Assembly (NCBI GenBank): GCA_027924585.1 | Contig: BSBM01000597.1 | Coordinates: 1,261,501-1,325,500 of the forward strand | Direction of reading: 5' to 3' | Length of the DNA stretch: 64,000 bases | Source of the DNA: Larix kaempferi | Lineage: Eukaryota; Streptophyta; Pinopsida; Pinales; Pinaceae | Shown here: piece by piece, positions 10,930 to 22,344 of the stretch | Position numbering within the stretch: position 1 is the stretch's first letter | Layout of the letters: each line of letters opens with the position of its first letter | Notes under the pieces: model-generated | Seen by the model: the letters and a program-made list of their open reading frames with translations, nothing else | Database searches by the model: none | Told to the model about the DNA's origin: nothing | Made by a program: the position numbers and the translations under genes

Positions 10930-13624
10930 TGTCACGTCCACGGTCGCCTTGGTGTCCTTCAAAGGCGATGGGAGACTCTGATACATTTTTTTTAGACAAT
11001 TCTTTCAATTTTTACATGCAACCATAATGGCCTTCGATCCGCAATCCGCAATCAAAATTCGGAAGTTGGATTGCCAAACTTACCTTTCTGCATAAATCGT
11101 GCTCCTGACTTCCACAATCCGCAATACAAAAGTCGGAAGCCAGAATTCAACTTCACAGCGTCGAAATTTACTCATCCGACTTCCGCAATCCACATGCAGA
11201 GCTCAAAATTTGGATCCTCAAATCAACGTCCGGAAAAATTTACCCCTCTATATTCTGCAATCTACAAACTACGTTGCGGAAGTCGGAAATCGGAAACCTC
11301 AATTCATAGTCCTGGAAAAAACCACCTTCTACAATCTGCAATCCGCTTGCGGATGTGGAAAGTCTGAAATCCAATGCGCTAGCCCCGTGGAAATCGACCT
11401 TCCGACATCCATAATCTGTAATCTACTTTGTGAATGCGGAAAGCCATAAATCCCATGTGTCATCTTCGTGGAATTTTCCCTTCCGACTTCCGCAATCTAC
11501 AATCCACTTTGCGGATGCAGAAAGTCGAAAGTTTAACCACGCAAATCCAATGGTCGGTCCCCAACCTCCGCAATCCGCAATCCACATTGCGGATGCGGAA
11601 GGTCGAAACCACATACCCCTACACCCACAACTTTTGAGGTTGATATATCCTTCATCCTTATGCCAGATTGGACAAATATGGTATCGTTAGAAATCTCTTC
11701 GAGAGCACTATGCAGCTGCAGGGTCTTCATCCACACTTGAGGAATTTGTTCCTTCCCTTATTCCACTCCAAAAGATGACTTAAACCCCATATGTTCCCCT
11801 TTACCACTATGTGAAGAAGCTCTACTCTATCTTATTTCGTTCATCTGGTCCAGAGAGATTCATGAACACCACAGGGGTGTCTATAGGATTTTCCCAAGCC
11901 TTGCTTGGAGCATTCTATACATTTTCCATACTTATCCCTATTCATCAAGACATAAGGTCATATAAGTAAAACGATAAATACAAAGATGCAGATGTGCAAG
12001 AGCATGATAAATGACTCATGTAGGAAGATTCATACATCAATAAACACAGGGGGGCTGAAATATTATCCACCCACACATCTAACATGTATCCAACATATCC
12101 ATAACAGTCATTAATTAGTTAAATCAGTGTAGAAGTAAGATAAACAACATACACAACAGACTTAAACACAATGCATAGGAATACAGTCCTATTCATCAAC
12201 CAATAACATGCACAACAATGTGAAACATAATACATGGGCATTCGCCGCTATTAATCAGTTGGATCCACTGTGCACTCAAACATAAACAAATACACATCCA
12301 TGGATGCATAATAGGAATCATTCAAAGCACAAGGAACAATTATCTTCTCATGGAAGTCTCCAAGCAAATTGGTTATGGAATGCAATGTTCCAACCCAACC
12401 ATAGGTCTCTTCCTAGACTATATTATTTCAGCACTCAAAGACCACCCCCAAGCTGGGGCTATGTATCCACTAAGGAGTATCACTCAGGCTCACTCACATC
12501 ACATATCCATCTTCTCAAGTAAGTGGGAAAATCACGTAAGGTTTTCTAAATCAATAATCTCATCCACAGAGCTATGAGCATATCCCAATGATCTCAAACA
12601 GTTTAGACACCCCCATCACCTCCACTCTCATCCTAAGTAAGGTCCCCTTCACTGCTGCATAGTCCCTAGGGCGCCCCTTCCCTTAGCACTAACCTTGGAA
12701 AGTGTGGTTGGTCCTGACTTCTAAATCAAGGTGAATTATCCCTCTCTGACTCTACCATGCATCCCAAACCCTCTTGGCTCCTTCCCACTACAATTCCACA
12801 TTCAAATCTCTTCAACGTTGTGGCTGAAGATATGTCCCACGTCTACGATTTTTGGCTAACATATATTGGTTTCTATGTGGGTTCTAGGGCATCTAAATCT
12901 CTCCAAAACACACCAAGGTTCAGGTTTGCGGATCGAATCCATGGTTTTCCTTTCCCACGCAATTCTTTGTGCATCTTTGGCTCTGTAATTCGCGGCCTTA
13001 CTCAGGATTGCGATTCCTGGTTTTCTTCCTCTCTGCTCGGTCTGTTGGGTCACATATCGGTTCCCTTGATGCCCGCATCCCTTTCTTTTCCCACTCCATG
13101 CCCAAGTAGTTCATAATGGTCTTGGGGTGGAGGAACACATCTCCCCACGAAGTGGAGTGGCTTATGGGGCAAGCAACCAATGCCCATACCCTTCCATCCA
13201 AAAATTCAAGCTGCCCCATACTCCATCGATCTCATGAACAGTCTTTCTGCAGTACTTACCTTGCAACAGCAATCAATGGCAGCTAGGACATTCAAAGGGG
13301 TTCTCTAGGTGACATATGGTAGCCTATGGTTCCATCTTGCACCCCCTCACCACTCCCTAGTGGATACATAGTTCCCCCTCATTTAGTTGCAACGATAACC
13401 AACCCTTAGTTATTTTTATTTACATGGTATCATTTATATCATTTACATTTTCCATGGCTTACTAGCACATGGATAGCATAATATCAATTACTTGCCTCTA
13501 CAAGGTTGAGCATTCACTATCAAGGCCTTGGCTTTGAGCTCCATGCTATGAATCATACATCACATGCATACAATATTTACCTTACAGCCAAAATAGCCTA
13601 AGGGTCAGAATTAGGGATATTACA
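10930..13624 (-). mobile_element. Putative solo or single LTR on the minus strand
   Basis: Read on the minus strand, a PPT-like ATGAGGGTGG (13625-13634) is followed at 13624 by TGTAATATCCC, a typical LTR beginning. About 2.7 kb later, GGACGTGACA at 10930 is followed by a PBS-like TGGTATCAGA. TG...CA termini and both flanking motifs fit an LTR, but no second LTR was found inside the window to prove it. The interior has no supported gene, and ORFs at 12304-13219 overlap on both strands and look accidental. The hairpin array at 11025-11620 lies near its 3' end. Confidence 0.35.
11025..11620. repeat. Tandem hairpin minisatellite, unit about 75 bp
   Basis: About eight imperfect units contain TCCGCAATC-type arms and complementary GATTGCGGATGCGGA-type arms, for example TCCGCAAT...ATTGCGGA near 11568-11602. 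Spacing between successive CGCAATC words is about 70-80 bp. The overlapping ORFs on both strands come from the repeat and are not genes. The style matches the CpG hairpin clusters at 7578-9112. Confidence 0.75.
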
Positions 13625-13916
13625 CCACCCTCATGTTAGAATAACACCTTCCTCGGTGTTCCAATACCTAGGAATACATATACAATTTGCACATGTTCCA
13701 AATTTACAAAAAATGTTGCAGGTCTACCCTGCATTTTACCCTTTACTCTGAAATTTCAGGACCCATTCCTTTGGCTTCCACAAGCTAATCCTATTGGCTT
13801 TGATCCTCCCGCTGATCCACAAGTCTGAAATATTTATGGCTTCTATCTTTCTTTTTGTCCTTTGTTGGGAATATGCGGAGGCAATGATTTCCTCCACTTT
13901 CCCAACATTTCAGTGG
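13625..13916. other. Short non-coding stretch between PPT-like site and gag scrap
   Basis: Holds the minus-strand PPT-like tract at its left edge and otherwise nothing recognised. The gag frame of the neighbouring scrap does not continue into it, which suggests a large internal deletion. Confidence 0.4.
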
Positions 13917-14213
13917 CTAGTTTACCTTCGCTTGCTCAATTTCCTTGGATTCTTCCCAACTGGAACGTTTCTTAGTGGACAAATTGGATGAATGCCTCTT
14001 CATTGTTCCACTTCCCTTTCCACTATTGGTTGCTTCCAGAATGCTTTTTACCTCCCTTTGCAGACAAATAGAGTCCTGCAAAGCCCTGTGGTTCATCTCA
14101 TTCTGTTGGTTTTGTAGCTTGAGCATATCTCCAAGATTTTCTTGGGTCTTGTAAATTGTTTGAAGAATATTTTCAGCCAACTCCAATATCCTTTGATTTG
14201 CTTCCATGGTCAA
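13917..14213 (-). pseudogene. Amino-terminal gag fragment of a minus-strand LTR element
   Basis: A 98-codon frame beginning MTMEANQRILELAENILQ, rich in Glu, Gln and Leu with heptad-like spacing, followed by a basic Ser/Lys-rich tail. This resembles the coiled-coil amino terminus of many plant gypsy Gag proteins. The start lies about 55 bases past the end of an X fragment, in the place expected for gag after an LTR and primer site (minus-strand TGGTGCTAGCAAGC). The frame stops at 13917 and no capsid, zinc knuckle or pol follows. It is a truncated relic, and the Gag assignment is inferred from composition and position only. Confidence 0.4.
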
Positions 14214-14267
14214 TGTGTATAGTTTCCCACACTCTGCTTGCTAGCACCACTTGCCTTGTAACTGTTG

Positions 14268-14838
14268 TAACCAATTGATTTCAATTTCTCACCTATGAAA
14301 TTCATCATGGTAATTCCTGTTAGGACAAGCATAACATAAATATTGAAATCAGTTAATAATTTTCCCAATTATCATGGAGATTCCATGCTTTATTCATGAG
14401 ACTTCCACAATTTCCATGTTTTCCCAACATACACATGAACTCATTCATGTTCATCCTTTCATGGGGAATTAACTATTTCAACATTCACAATTTATTTCAA
14501 GCAAATAAACACAGTCAATTCTCAGCCATATCATGCATTCAACAATTTTATGTTTTCTGAAATGCATCAGTCAAAAAGGAAAGAGAAAAATAAGATTCAT
14601 AGTCTTGATCCAATCCGGAGGCACACCACCATTGTGGTTCCATGCTCCTTAGCCTCTTTCACCTCAATGCGATTACTTGACTTTCCCCTTTCTTATTTTG
14701 GTTATGAAACTTAGTGTCTAAGGTCTTTCTAAGGCTTTTTTCAACCAGGGAACCCTTCCCCATTTTTTCTACAGAACCTTTGGCTGCTAGGACCCACACA
14801 AGTCCACTAGAACCATTCTCCATTGCTACTCATCCTGA
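14268..14838. repeat. Repeat X, partial copy 3
   Basis: Similar to 3486-3965 and, over its right 200 bp, to 20463-20665. It ends abruptly at GAGCTGATCC. Relative to copy 1 it carries about 100 bp of extra sequence near 14350-14480. Confidence 0.75.
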
Positions 14839-15186
14839 GCTGATCCAAATTTTAGGTGGCATATGGTCTAAATTCATATGTATAATCCATAAAAGCATTA
14901 AATGGAGAGGCCACCCTCTCCCATTTATCATAGAAGCATTAAATGGAGTGGCCACCCTCTCCCATTTATCATAAAAGCATCAAATGGAGAGGCCACACTC
15001 TCATATCCATGGTATTTGGTAGCACATATTTTTGGCCCATGGTATGGCCTCAAGACACATTGTAATAATGCTATATAAAGGCCTAGAAAGCTTTCTCATA
15101 ATTACAAGTTAATTATTTGGTTTCTCTCATATTTTCTATTGTTCATTGTGAGATTAATTAGATCTGAGTGACTTATTGGTACTTAG
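14839..15186 (+). mobile_element. LTR-like fragment F interrupted by copia element D
   Basis: Contains a 41-bp tandem repeat (14889-15006) followed by a TATA box (TATATAAAG, 15072-15080) and a T-rich leader, which is the layout of an LTR promoter. It is cut at 15186 by the start of element D. A true end was not identified. Confidence 0.4.
14889..15006. repeat. 41-bp tandem repeat, each unit with a perfect hairpin
   Basis: About 2.7 copies with starts near 14893, 14934 and 14975. Units contain GGAGAGG-CCAC-CCTCTCC, a perfect 7-bp stem with a 4-base loop in the first unit and one mismatch in later units. They lie just upstream of a TATA box. Confidence 0.8.
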
Positions 15187-15728
15187 TGTTGGTTGTGGAG
15201 CCAGATCTTCTAGTCTCATAGATGATGATTCAGTTGTGTTTGAACCCCAAGTCTGATTATGATCTAGGTGTGATCCCCAGGGGGTTCGGGGGGCGCGAGA
15301 GCCAATGCCCTCGATAAAGGGGATTCGGGGGCGAAGCCCCCGAGAAAAAATTTTGGGGTTGTTTTTGCCAATAGTTTTCGGGCCCATGGTTTTGGGTAAC
15401 CCATGGTATTTTCCCATTGCATTTACCTTATAAAAGAAAGACATTGTAACACAGCTAGGGTTGATGTATTAGGTATTATGCATTGTAAATATTCTGAGAT
15501 CATGAAGAGAGACTGTGAAACAGTGAAGAGGAAGTGCAACAGTTGTGTTGCAGGTTGTATCCCTTCACTTTGTTGGACGGTATAATAATAAGGACTGGAA
15601 ACTTCAGTGTGGACGTAGCCCATCTTGGGTGAACCACGATATATCTGTGTCTCTCTTGTAAAGTGTATGTGTGATTATATTTTCATTTTTGTTTATTGTT
15701 ATTGCTCTGCAATCCTGTTTTTCTAACA
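15187..15728 (+). repeat. Element D 5' LTR
   Basis: Begins TGTTGGTTGTGG and ends TTTCTAACA. It contains a strong hairpin, TCGGGGGCGAAGCCCCCGA at 15325-15343, TTATAAAAG near 15429, and the GTGGACGTAGCC...GAACCAC stem at 15609-15637. It is longer than the 3' LTR (542 against 521 bp) because of indels around the G/C-rich zone. Confidence 0.9.
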
Positions 15729-15741
15729 ATTCGTATCAGAG
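15729..15741 (+). promoter_or_regulatory. Element D primer-binding site
   Basis: ATTCGTATCAGAG directly follows the LTR and matches the usual ATTGGTATCAGAG Met-tRNA primer site except for one base. Confidence 0.8.
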
Positions 15742-15803
15742 TCAAAGGTCTATTTGGCAGATAAACCCGTAGGAAACTAGGGTTTCTAGTTCAAGTGGGA
15801 TCA

Positions 15804-16592
15804 ATGGCGGAAGAAGGAAAGTTTAAGACCGAGAATTTTAATGGCCAAAACTTCTAGTGATGGAAGATGCAAATGGAGGACTATCTGTACAGGAAGGATC
15901 TATTCCTACCGTTGGAAGGAAGAGCAAAGCAGCAAGCGGCCATGAAGGACAAAGAATGGGAGGTCCTTGACAAAAAGGCACTGGGAACAATACGGTTGTC
16001 CCTAGCTTCGTCGGTAGCTTTCAATATATCAAAAGAAACGACAACGGAGGATTTGATGAGCGCATTGGGTAAGCTGTATGAAAAACCCTCGGCCTCTAAC
16101 AAGGTATTTCTAATGAAGCGTTTATTTAATATGAATATGTCTGAAGGTGGATCTGTTACTGATCATTTAAATGATTTTAATACGGTTACAAATCAACTAA
16201 GTTCTGTAAGTGTGAACTTCGATGATGAGGTTAGGGCTCTTCTAATCTTGTGTTCATTGCCAGAAAGCTGGAATAGCTTGGTCATGGCTGTAAGTAACTC
16301 TGTCTCTGGTTCAAACATCTTGAAATTTGATGATGTTATTGGTGTTATTCTTAGCGAGGAAATGCGAAGAAAAAACACAGGTGAGACATCAAGTAATGCG
16401 TTGACCATGGAGAGCAGGGGAAGACAAAAGGAGAGAGGAAAGAGCCAAGGTAATCATGGCAAGTCTAAAACGGGCAAATCCAAGTCCAGACTGAGAAAAA
16501 TAGAGTGTTGGAACTATGGAAAGAAAGGACATCTGAAGAAAGACTGCAGATCTCTAAAGAAGAAAGGAGATGGACAGCAGGAAACTACCTAG
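15804..16592 (+). pseudogene. gag: Element D gag
   Basis: Copia Gag, the nucleocapsid precursor that packages element RNA. Translation from ATG 15804 gives MAEEGKF, then meets adjacent stops TAG 15855 and TGA 15858, after which the frame is open from 15867 for 241 codons. The capsid part (LASSVAFNIS, LMKRLFNMNM, LPESWNSLV) is typical of copia UBN2-type Gag. The zinc knuckle near residue 215 of the open part reads CWNYGKKGHLKKDC: the second cysteine is replaced by tyrosine, so metal binding is probably lost. The frame closes at TAG 16590 and continues open into pol in the same phase, as expected for a gag-pol polyprotein with one more stop. Confidence 0.9.
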
Positions 16593-19524
16593 GAAGCAAA
16601 TGTAGCAGGTGATGTGTTACAATATGCTTTGATTCTTGCATTAGATAATACAAGTGATTATTGGGTAGTAGATTCAGGGGCTTCATTTCATGCTACACCC
16701 CATAGGAAATATTTTCATGATTATGTTCCAGGCGATTTTGGACATGTTTTATTGGGTGATGATGAGCCATGTAAAATTGTTGGAATGGGTAAGGTATGGA
16801 TAAAATTTAAGAATGGAAATGATTGGTTGTTTAAAGATGTAAGGCATATCCCTGCTATGAAAATAAATCTGATCTCAACAGGGCAGCTGGGAGATGGCGG
16901 TTGTCTATCTACGTTTGGAGAAATGTGGTGGAAGATCACTAAAGGATCAATGGTGATAGCAAAATGAGACAGGGTAGTTACGTTGTATTTATGTCCACAT
17001 AATACTGACAATTCTATCTCTTTAGCTTCCATAGGAACAGATACAGCATCGTGGCCTCATAGGCTTGGCCACATGAGTGAGAAGGGGATGCAGATTCTCC
17101 ACTCAAGGAAGTTGCTGCCAGATTTGAAGCAGGTGAGTTTGGAATTCTGTGAGAACTGTATTTATGGAAAACATAAGAGAGTCATATTTCTCAAGGTTGG
17201 GAAACAGAGAAAGAATGAAAAGTTAGAGCTTGTGCATACAGATGTATGGGGTCTGGCTCAGGTACAATCTCTTGGTGGCTTTCATTATTATGTTACATTT
17301 ATTGATGATGCAACTAGAAAAACTTGGGTTTATTGCATTAGACATAAATCTAATGTGTTTGCTACTTTTAAGAAGTGGAAAGCTTTGGTTGAGAATGAGA
17401 CAGGAAAAAGGTTGAAGTGTCTCAAATCTGATAATGGAGGTGAGTACTGCGACAAGGATTTTGATAGTTACTGTTCATACCATGGGATTCGTAGAGAGAA
17501 GACCATCCCAGGAACACCACAAGAAAATGGTGTGTCTAAAAGGATGAACATAATGATCATGGAGCGTGCAAGGTGTATGAGACTGCATGCAGGTTTGCCC
17601 TTACAGTTTTGGGCGGATGCTGTAAATACTGTTATTTATTTAATAAACAGAGAACCTTCAAGTGCTTTGGATGGTGGTATTCCAGAGGAGGCATGGATAG
17701 GTAAAAAGGTAAACTACTCATTTCTGAGAACGTTTGGTTGTGAATCATTTTTCCATATTGATAAATATAATAGAACAAAGCTTGAAGCTAAATCCAAGAA
17801 ATGTACCTTTATTGGATATGGGGTTGATGATTTTGGTTATCGCTTATGGGATTATGAAAATAACAAAATCATTAGGAGCAGAGATGTGATATTCAATGAA
17901 AAGGTCATGTATAAATATCAGTTGCAGGGAAAGAAACAGGAAAAGGAAACCACAAAGTACACAGTACTTAATGAAATTGAAGAAAATGAAGTTTCAAAGG
18001 TGCTAGAAAATCAAGAACAGCAGCAAGTACCTGAAACTCCTGCAACTGCAAGAAGATCTACTAGGTTAAGTAGACTCCCTGAACGATACTCTCCTTCAAT
18101 GTATTATTTATTGATGACTAATGTTGGTGAACGAGAGTGTTATGAAGAAGCAATGCAGGTGAAAACTAGAAAGAAGTGGGATCAAGACATGAATGAGGAT
18201 ATGGACTCATTGGTAGGAAACCAGACTTGGGATTTGGTTCAATTGCCTGCTGGTAAAAGAGATTGCATAAAAAATGGATTTACAGGTTGAAGGAAGAAGG
18301 AGGAGGTAAGAAGCGGTATAAGTCCAGACTTGTTGTAAAGGGGTTTTCACGGAAGAAAGGTATATATTTTGATGAAATATTTTCTCATGTTGTTAAGATG
18401 ACTTCAATTAGGACTATCTTAAATCTAGTGGCAGTATAATATTTGCATCTTGAACAGTTAGATGTAAAAACAGCCTTTATCCATGGGGATTTGAAGGAAG
18501 AGATATATATGCAGCAGCCATAAGGGTATGAGGTCAAAGGGAAGGAGGATCTGGTATGTAGGTTGAAGAAGAGCTTGTATGGCTTGAAGCAAGCTCCAAG
18601 ACAGTGGTATTTAAAATTTGACAGGTTTATGACAGAACAGGGTTATAGTAGATGTCATTCTGACCACTGTGTTTATTTCAAGAAGCTAGACAATGAAAGA
18701 TATATTATCTTGTTATTGTATGTGGATGACATGCTTGTTGCAGGGTCTAACATGTAGGATATAAATGTACTGAAAAAGAATCTAGCTAATTCATTTGCGA
18801 TGAAGGATTTGGGTGCTGCAAAGCAAATCCTTGGTATGAGAATAACGAGAGACAAGAAAAATCGCAAATTGACATTGTCTCAAAGTGAGTACATACAAAA
18901 GGTGTTGGAGAGGTTTAGAATGCAGAATGAAAAACCAACTAGTACACCTTTGGCCAGCCATTTCAGTCTAAAGAAATGTATCCCAAGATAGAGGAAGAGA
19001 TAGATTACATGTCCAAGATTCCCTATCTATCAGCAGTTGGCAGCTTGATGTATGTCATGGTGTGCACAAGACCAGATATTTCCTGAGCAGTGGGAGTTGT
19101 GAGCATATATATGAACAATCCAGGCAAAGAACATTGGAAGGCAGTAAAGTGGATTCTCAGGTATTTGAGAGGGACTACCACTCAGGCATTATGTTTTGGA
19201 GATTCAGACACTGTTCTACAGGGATATGTTGATGCAGATATGACAAGTGATAAGGATAGCAGGAGGAGCACCACAGGGTATGTGTTTACTGTAGGTGGAA
19301 CATCAGTAAGTTGGATTTCGAGACTGCAAAAGGTTGTTGCACTTCCAACAACGGAAGCAGAGTATGTTGTTGTTACAAAGGCTAGCAAAGAGATTATTTG
19401 GTTGCAGATTTTTATGGAGGAATCGGGTAAGAAGCAGAAGGATAACAGGTTGTATAGTGAAATCCAGAGTGCCATTCATCTTGCAAAGAACTCAGCATTC
19501 CATTCTAGGACTAAACATATATAG
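16593..19524 (+). pseudogene. pol: Element D pol: protease, integrase, RT, RNase H
   Basis: The protease motif VVDSGASFHAT lies near 16660. The integrase zinc site (HRLGH ... CENC) and core follow, with aspartates in HTDVWG and KSDNGGEY. Thirty-five residues after the second aspartate the catalytic glutamate is lysine (NGVSKRMN, codon 17538-17540). The protease segment closes at a TGA near 16965. A frameshift near 18270 moves RT into another frame, where GLKQAPRQWY and the catalytic YVDDMLVAGS are visible (18563-18757), with further stops near 18437, 18522 and 18755. RNase H (19090-19524) keeps DADMTSDKDSRRSTTGYVF and the glutamate in TEAEY. The domain order defines Ty1/copia. The copy is inactive. 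Confidence 0.92.
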
Positions 19525-19751
19525 CTCAAGTACCATTTCATACGCTCTATTATGGAAGATGAACTATTGAAGTTAGAAAAGATACATACTAGCCAAAATC
19601 CTACAGACATGTTTACAAAGGTAGTGACCAGAGAGAAACTGATTTCCTGCTCGGTTTTAGTTGGCCTTCTAGCATGAAGGTGAAGATGAGAATTTGCCAA
19701 GTCCAAGGTCCAGCAAGTACAGCAGCGGTGGAGTTGTTGTGATCAGTCTCC

Positions 19752-19762
19752 AAGTGGGAGAT
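19752..19762 (+). promoter_or_regulatory. Element D polypurine tract
   Basis: AAGTGGGAGAT immediately precedes the 3' LTR start TGTCGGTTG, the expected position for plus-strand priming. Confidence 0.8.
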
Positions 19763-20283
19763 TGTCGGTTGTGGAGCTAGATCTTCCAGTCTCATATATG
19801 ATGATTCAGTCGTATTTGAACCCCAAGTTTGATTATGATCCCAGCATGATCCCCAGGGTGTTCCAAGGGGCATGGGGGCCAGCGCCCACGAGAAAGGGGG
19901 TTCGGGGGAAACGCCCCCGAGTTACAGAGGTTCGGGCCTATGGTTTTGGGTAACCCGTGGTATTTTTCCATTGTATTTCCCTTATAAAAGAAAGACATTG
20001 TAACATGGCTAGGGTTGTTGTATTAGGTATTATGCATTGTAAAGATCTCTGATATCTTGAAGAGAGACTGTGAGACAGTGAAGATGAAGTGAAGCGGTTG
20101 TGTTGCAGGTTGTAGCCCTTCACTTTGTTGGACGGTATAATAATAAGGAATGAAAACTTCAGTGTGGACATAGCCCATCTTGGGCGAACCAAGATATATC
20201 TGTGTTTCTCTTGTAATGTGTATGTGTGATTATATTTGCATTTATGTTTATTGTTATTGCTCTGCGATCCTGTTTTTCTAACA
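19763..20283 (+). repeat. Element D 3' LTR
   Basis: Collinear with the 5' LTR and ending CTAACA. The G/C hairpin is kept as TCGGGGG-AAACG-CCCCCGA (19902-19920) although the loop sequence differs. The conserved stem at 20164-20192 has lost its outer CCAC (reads CCAAG). A PBS-like ATTAGTTTCAGAG follows the LTR. Confidence 0.9.
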
Positions 20284-20462
20284 ATTAGTTTCAGAGGTGG
20301 GGCTCCTCTTTGAGCCTCACCTCCCAATCACTTCATATGTTTTTGTTCATGATTATTCTCATGCAAGATTAGTGTTTTTCATGTGAATTTTATGACATAT
20401 TTGCATGCTTAATATCCTCCTCTCTCGGCATTCAATCCTTCCGGTTCGCAGCTCCTAAGCCT
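20284..20462. other. Short spacer after element D
   Basis: Begins with the PBS-like ATTAGTTTCAGAG, then unrecognised sequence up to the second copy of repeat X. It may be the continuation of LTR-like fragment F, or the leader of a lost second copy of D. Confidence 0.35.
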
Positions 20463-21361
20463 TCTATGATCCTTAGCCTATTTCACCTAAATGTGATTGC
20501 TTGACTTTCCCCTTTCTTGTTTTGGTTATGACACGTAGTGTCTAAGGTATGCCTAATGATTTTTTCAACCAGGGAACCCTTCCCCATTTTTTCCTACAGA
20601 ACCTTTGGCTGCTAGGACCCACACAAGTCCACTAGAACCATTCTCCATTGTTGCTCATACTGAGCTCTCTAGGACAGTAACATGTCCAAATGCATCCTTG
20701 GGATGCCTTCATAGTTCTTTCTCCCTACAATGACCTAGGTTTCCAACAAAGAAACAATAGTGTATCATTTTGGTTGTTATAAAACTTGTACATGAAATCT
20801 TTCATTACTCGGAATAAGGAATAGATGGTAATTAAATACTTATCTGTAATGGACATTGCCTCGCTACTCCACAAGTTCCTTCTCTATTTTACAAGCCTTA
20901 GATCACCTGTGGGGTGGATGCTTGGCCAGCACACATGCTGCTCCACAACATCAAGTATTTAATGCCCAACCAATTCACCGACTGGTTTTACCAAGCATTT
21001 ATGGTGCCAAACCAGTACCATACCTGGTTTTCCCTCTCCATTGTCAAGCCAGCACATTCATTTGGGGAAACAGGCCAACGAAAAGAAACTGCGCCATGAA
21101 CATTTCCACTTCAAGGCTCTACTACAAAGCCACATCACCACATCCCTTCACACACACAACAACCCTTCATACACACCAAAACCATTCACAACATCCTTTC
21201 ATACACACAACAACCCTTCACAACAACCCCTCAAAACAACATTTCACTTTGCTTCTTTAGTGTGCAGCACCAAATTGCATATGTTTAAGTTGACAAACCA
21301 AGATGGATAAGAAAGCTCATTAGTATTGTTTCTCTTAAATTGTATACATATTTCATAACAT
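20463..21361. repeat. Repeat X, copy 2, left part
   Basis: Collinear with 3770-4627 of copy 1. It ends at the AACAT target duplication of element E and resumes at 25747. An open frame at 20856-21260 corresponds to that at 4142-4555. Confidence 0.85.
20856..21260 (+). other. Open frame of unknown function in repeat X copy 2
   Basis: A 134-codon frame similar to the one in copy 1 (LQALDHLWGGCL and VPYLVFPLH shared), ending in the same low-complexity Thr/His-rich tail. No domain recognised. Its importance depends on whether substitutions between the copies favour synonymous sites. Confidence 0.25.
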
Positions 21362-21719
21362 TGTTAGGAACCCATGTCTTTACTTTGTTGGTATATTGTT
21401 GTTGGACACATATTCTTTGTAAGTCGCCCATAGTTTTGTTTATCCATAGTTTGTATTGGCCCATGGTTTTGACCCGTAGTAATTGTTGATCCATATTTTG
21501 TATTGACCCATGGTTTGTATTGACACATGGTATTGGCACCTAGACGTAGTATATAACTGTGTGTTGAGGCCTATGAAGGCACCGTGAAGTTAATATTGAG
21601 CTTGCTCAAAGGAGGTTGCCCCTCGAAGTGGCCCGTGATCAATATAAAAGTGATTCTAAGTTCTATTATTTCTGATATCTCATGTATTTGCATTAATTAA
21701 TTATTGCAGGTTCTTCACA
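21362..21719 (+). repeat. Element E 5' LTR
   Basis: Begins TGTTAGGAACCC and ends GGTTCTTCACA. It contains several ATGGTTTGTATTG-like direct repeats and a TATATAA near 21553. It lacks about 80 bp that are duplicated in the 3' LTR. Confidence 0.92.
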
Positions 21720-21720
21720 T

Positions 21721-21733
21721 TTGGTATCAGAGC
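21721..21733 (+). promoter_or_regulatory. Element E primer-binding site
   Basis: TTGGTATCAGAGC, the standard Met-initiator tRNA primer site, one base after the LTR end. Confidence 0.9.
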
Positions 21734-22144
21734 ACTTTCTTGGGCTCGCTAGGTGAAATTTCTGCCAAATTTGTTTTTTTGCATCTGTTGCAAGTTCGGA
21801 TTTGGGAATAATCCCTATCCGTTTAACTGTGGGAAGTACTTGGGCATAAGCCCTAAAACTCATTGTGAGGAGTACCACAGAAACCCCGAAGTAGCTGGCC
21901 CATTGAGAGGACCTGCCAGCGAAAAGGGCAAGGACCCCTACCTGATTGACTAGTTCCCACCCATGAGGTAAACCAAGATTATCGTTTGTGGCAAAGCAGT
22001 TATCAGTTTTACCTGAGTCGTGGAGTGAGGGGTACTGCCCCAATACGCAAGCCGTCAGACAGCATTGGTGGCCGATTGAAACCCTTGAACTGTTAGGAAG
22101 CCGCACATACCTGGGGTCCATATCTATTTTCAGCTGAACTGTTG

Positions 22145-22344
22145 TCCATCACTGCTGCGCCGTTTCAGATCCAACTGTTCAGATCCATTCTGAAAGTCGT
22201 TCTAGATCCAGCCGTTTTCAATCCATTAGACGATGTTTCAGATCCCTCTGTTTCCATTCACTTCCAGGCCGTTGTAGATCTATCTGTTTCAGATCCCTTC
22301 CGAGCCGTAGCCGCTCCATTCTGGAAAAAAAAAAAAAAAAAAAA
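22145..22344 (+). repeat. Leader minisatellite and poly(A) run of element E
   Basis: Imperfect repeats of TTTCAGATCCNTCTG and AGNCCGTT words, spaced about 30-40 bp, fill the untranslated leader between PBS and gag. They end in a run of 20 A (22325-22344). Confidence 0.6.

Larger units (their letters stand above)
15187..20283 (+). mobile_element. Ty1/copia LTR retrotransposon D (Tnt1/Tork-like), decayed
   Basis: A 5.1-kb element with LTRs at 15187-15728 and 19763-20283, PBS, gag, then pol in the copia order protease, integrase, RT, RNase H, and a PPT next to the 3' LTR. The flanks CTTAG (left) and ATTAG (right) could be a target duplication with one mismatch, but the right flank also resembles the element's own PBS, so this is uncertain. 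Frames carry several stops, a frameshift and a lost integrase glutamate, so the copy cannot be autonomous. The family call rests on the protease and tether sequence, for instance TKGSMVIAK, which resembles Tnt1-type polyproteins. Confidence 0.92.

Noticed and set aside
11071-11736. Several overlapping ORFs on both strands
   Set aside because: All lie in the ~75-bp hairpin minisatellite, which is open in several frames by composition.
20284-20288. ATTAG as a firm target duplication for element D
   Set aside because: It matches the left flank CTTAG at four of five bases but equally well belongs to a PBS-like ATTAGTTTCAGAG, so it cannot be decided.
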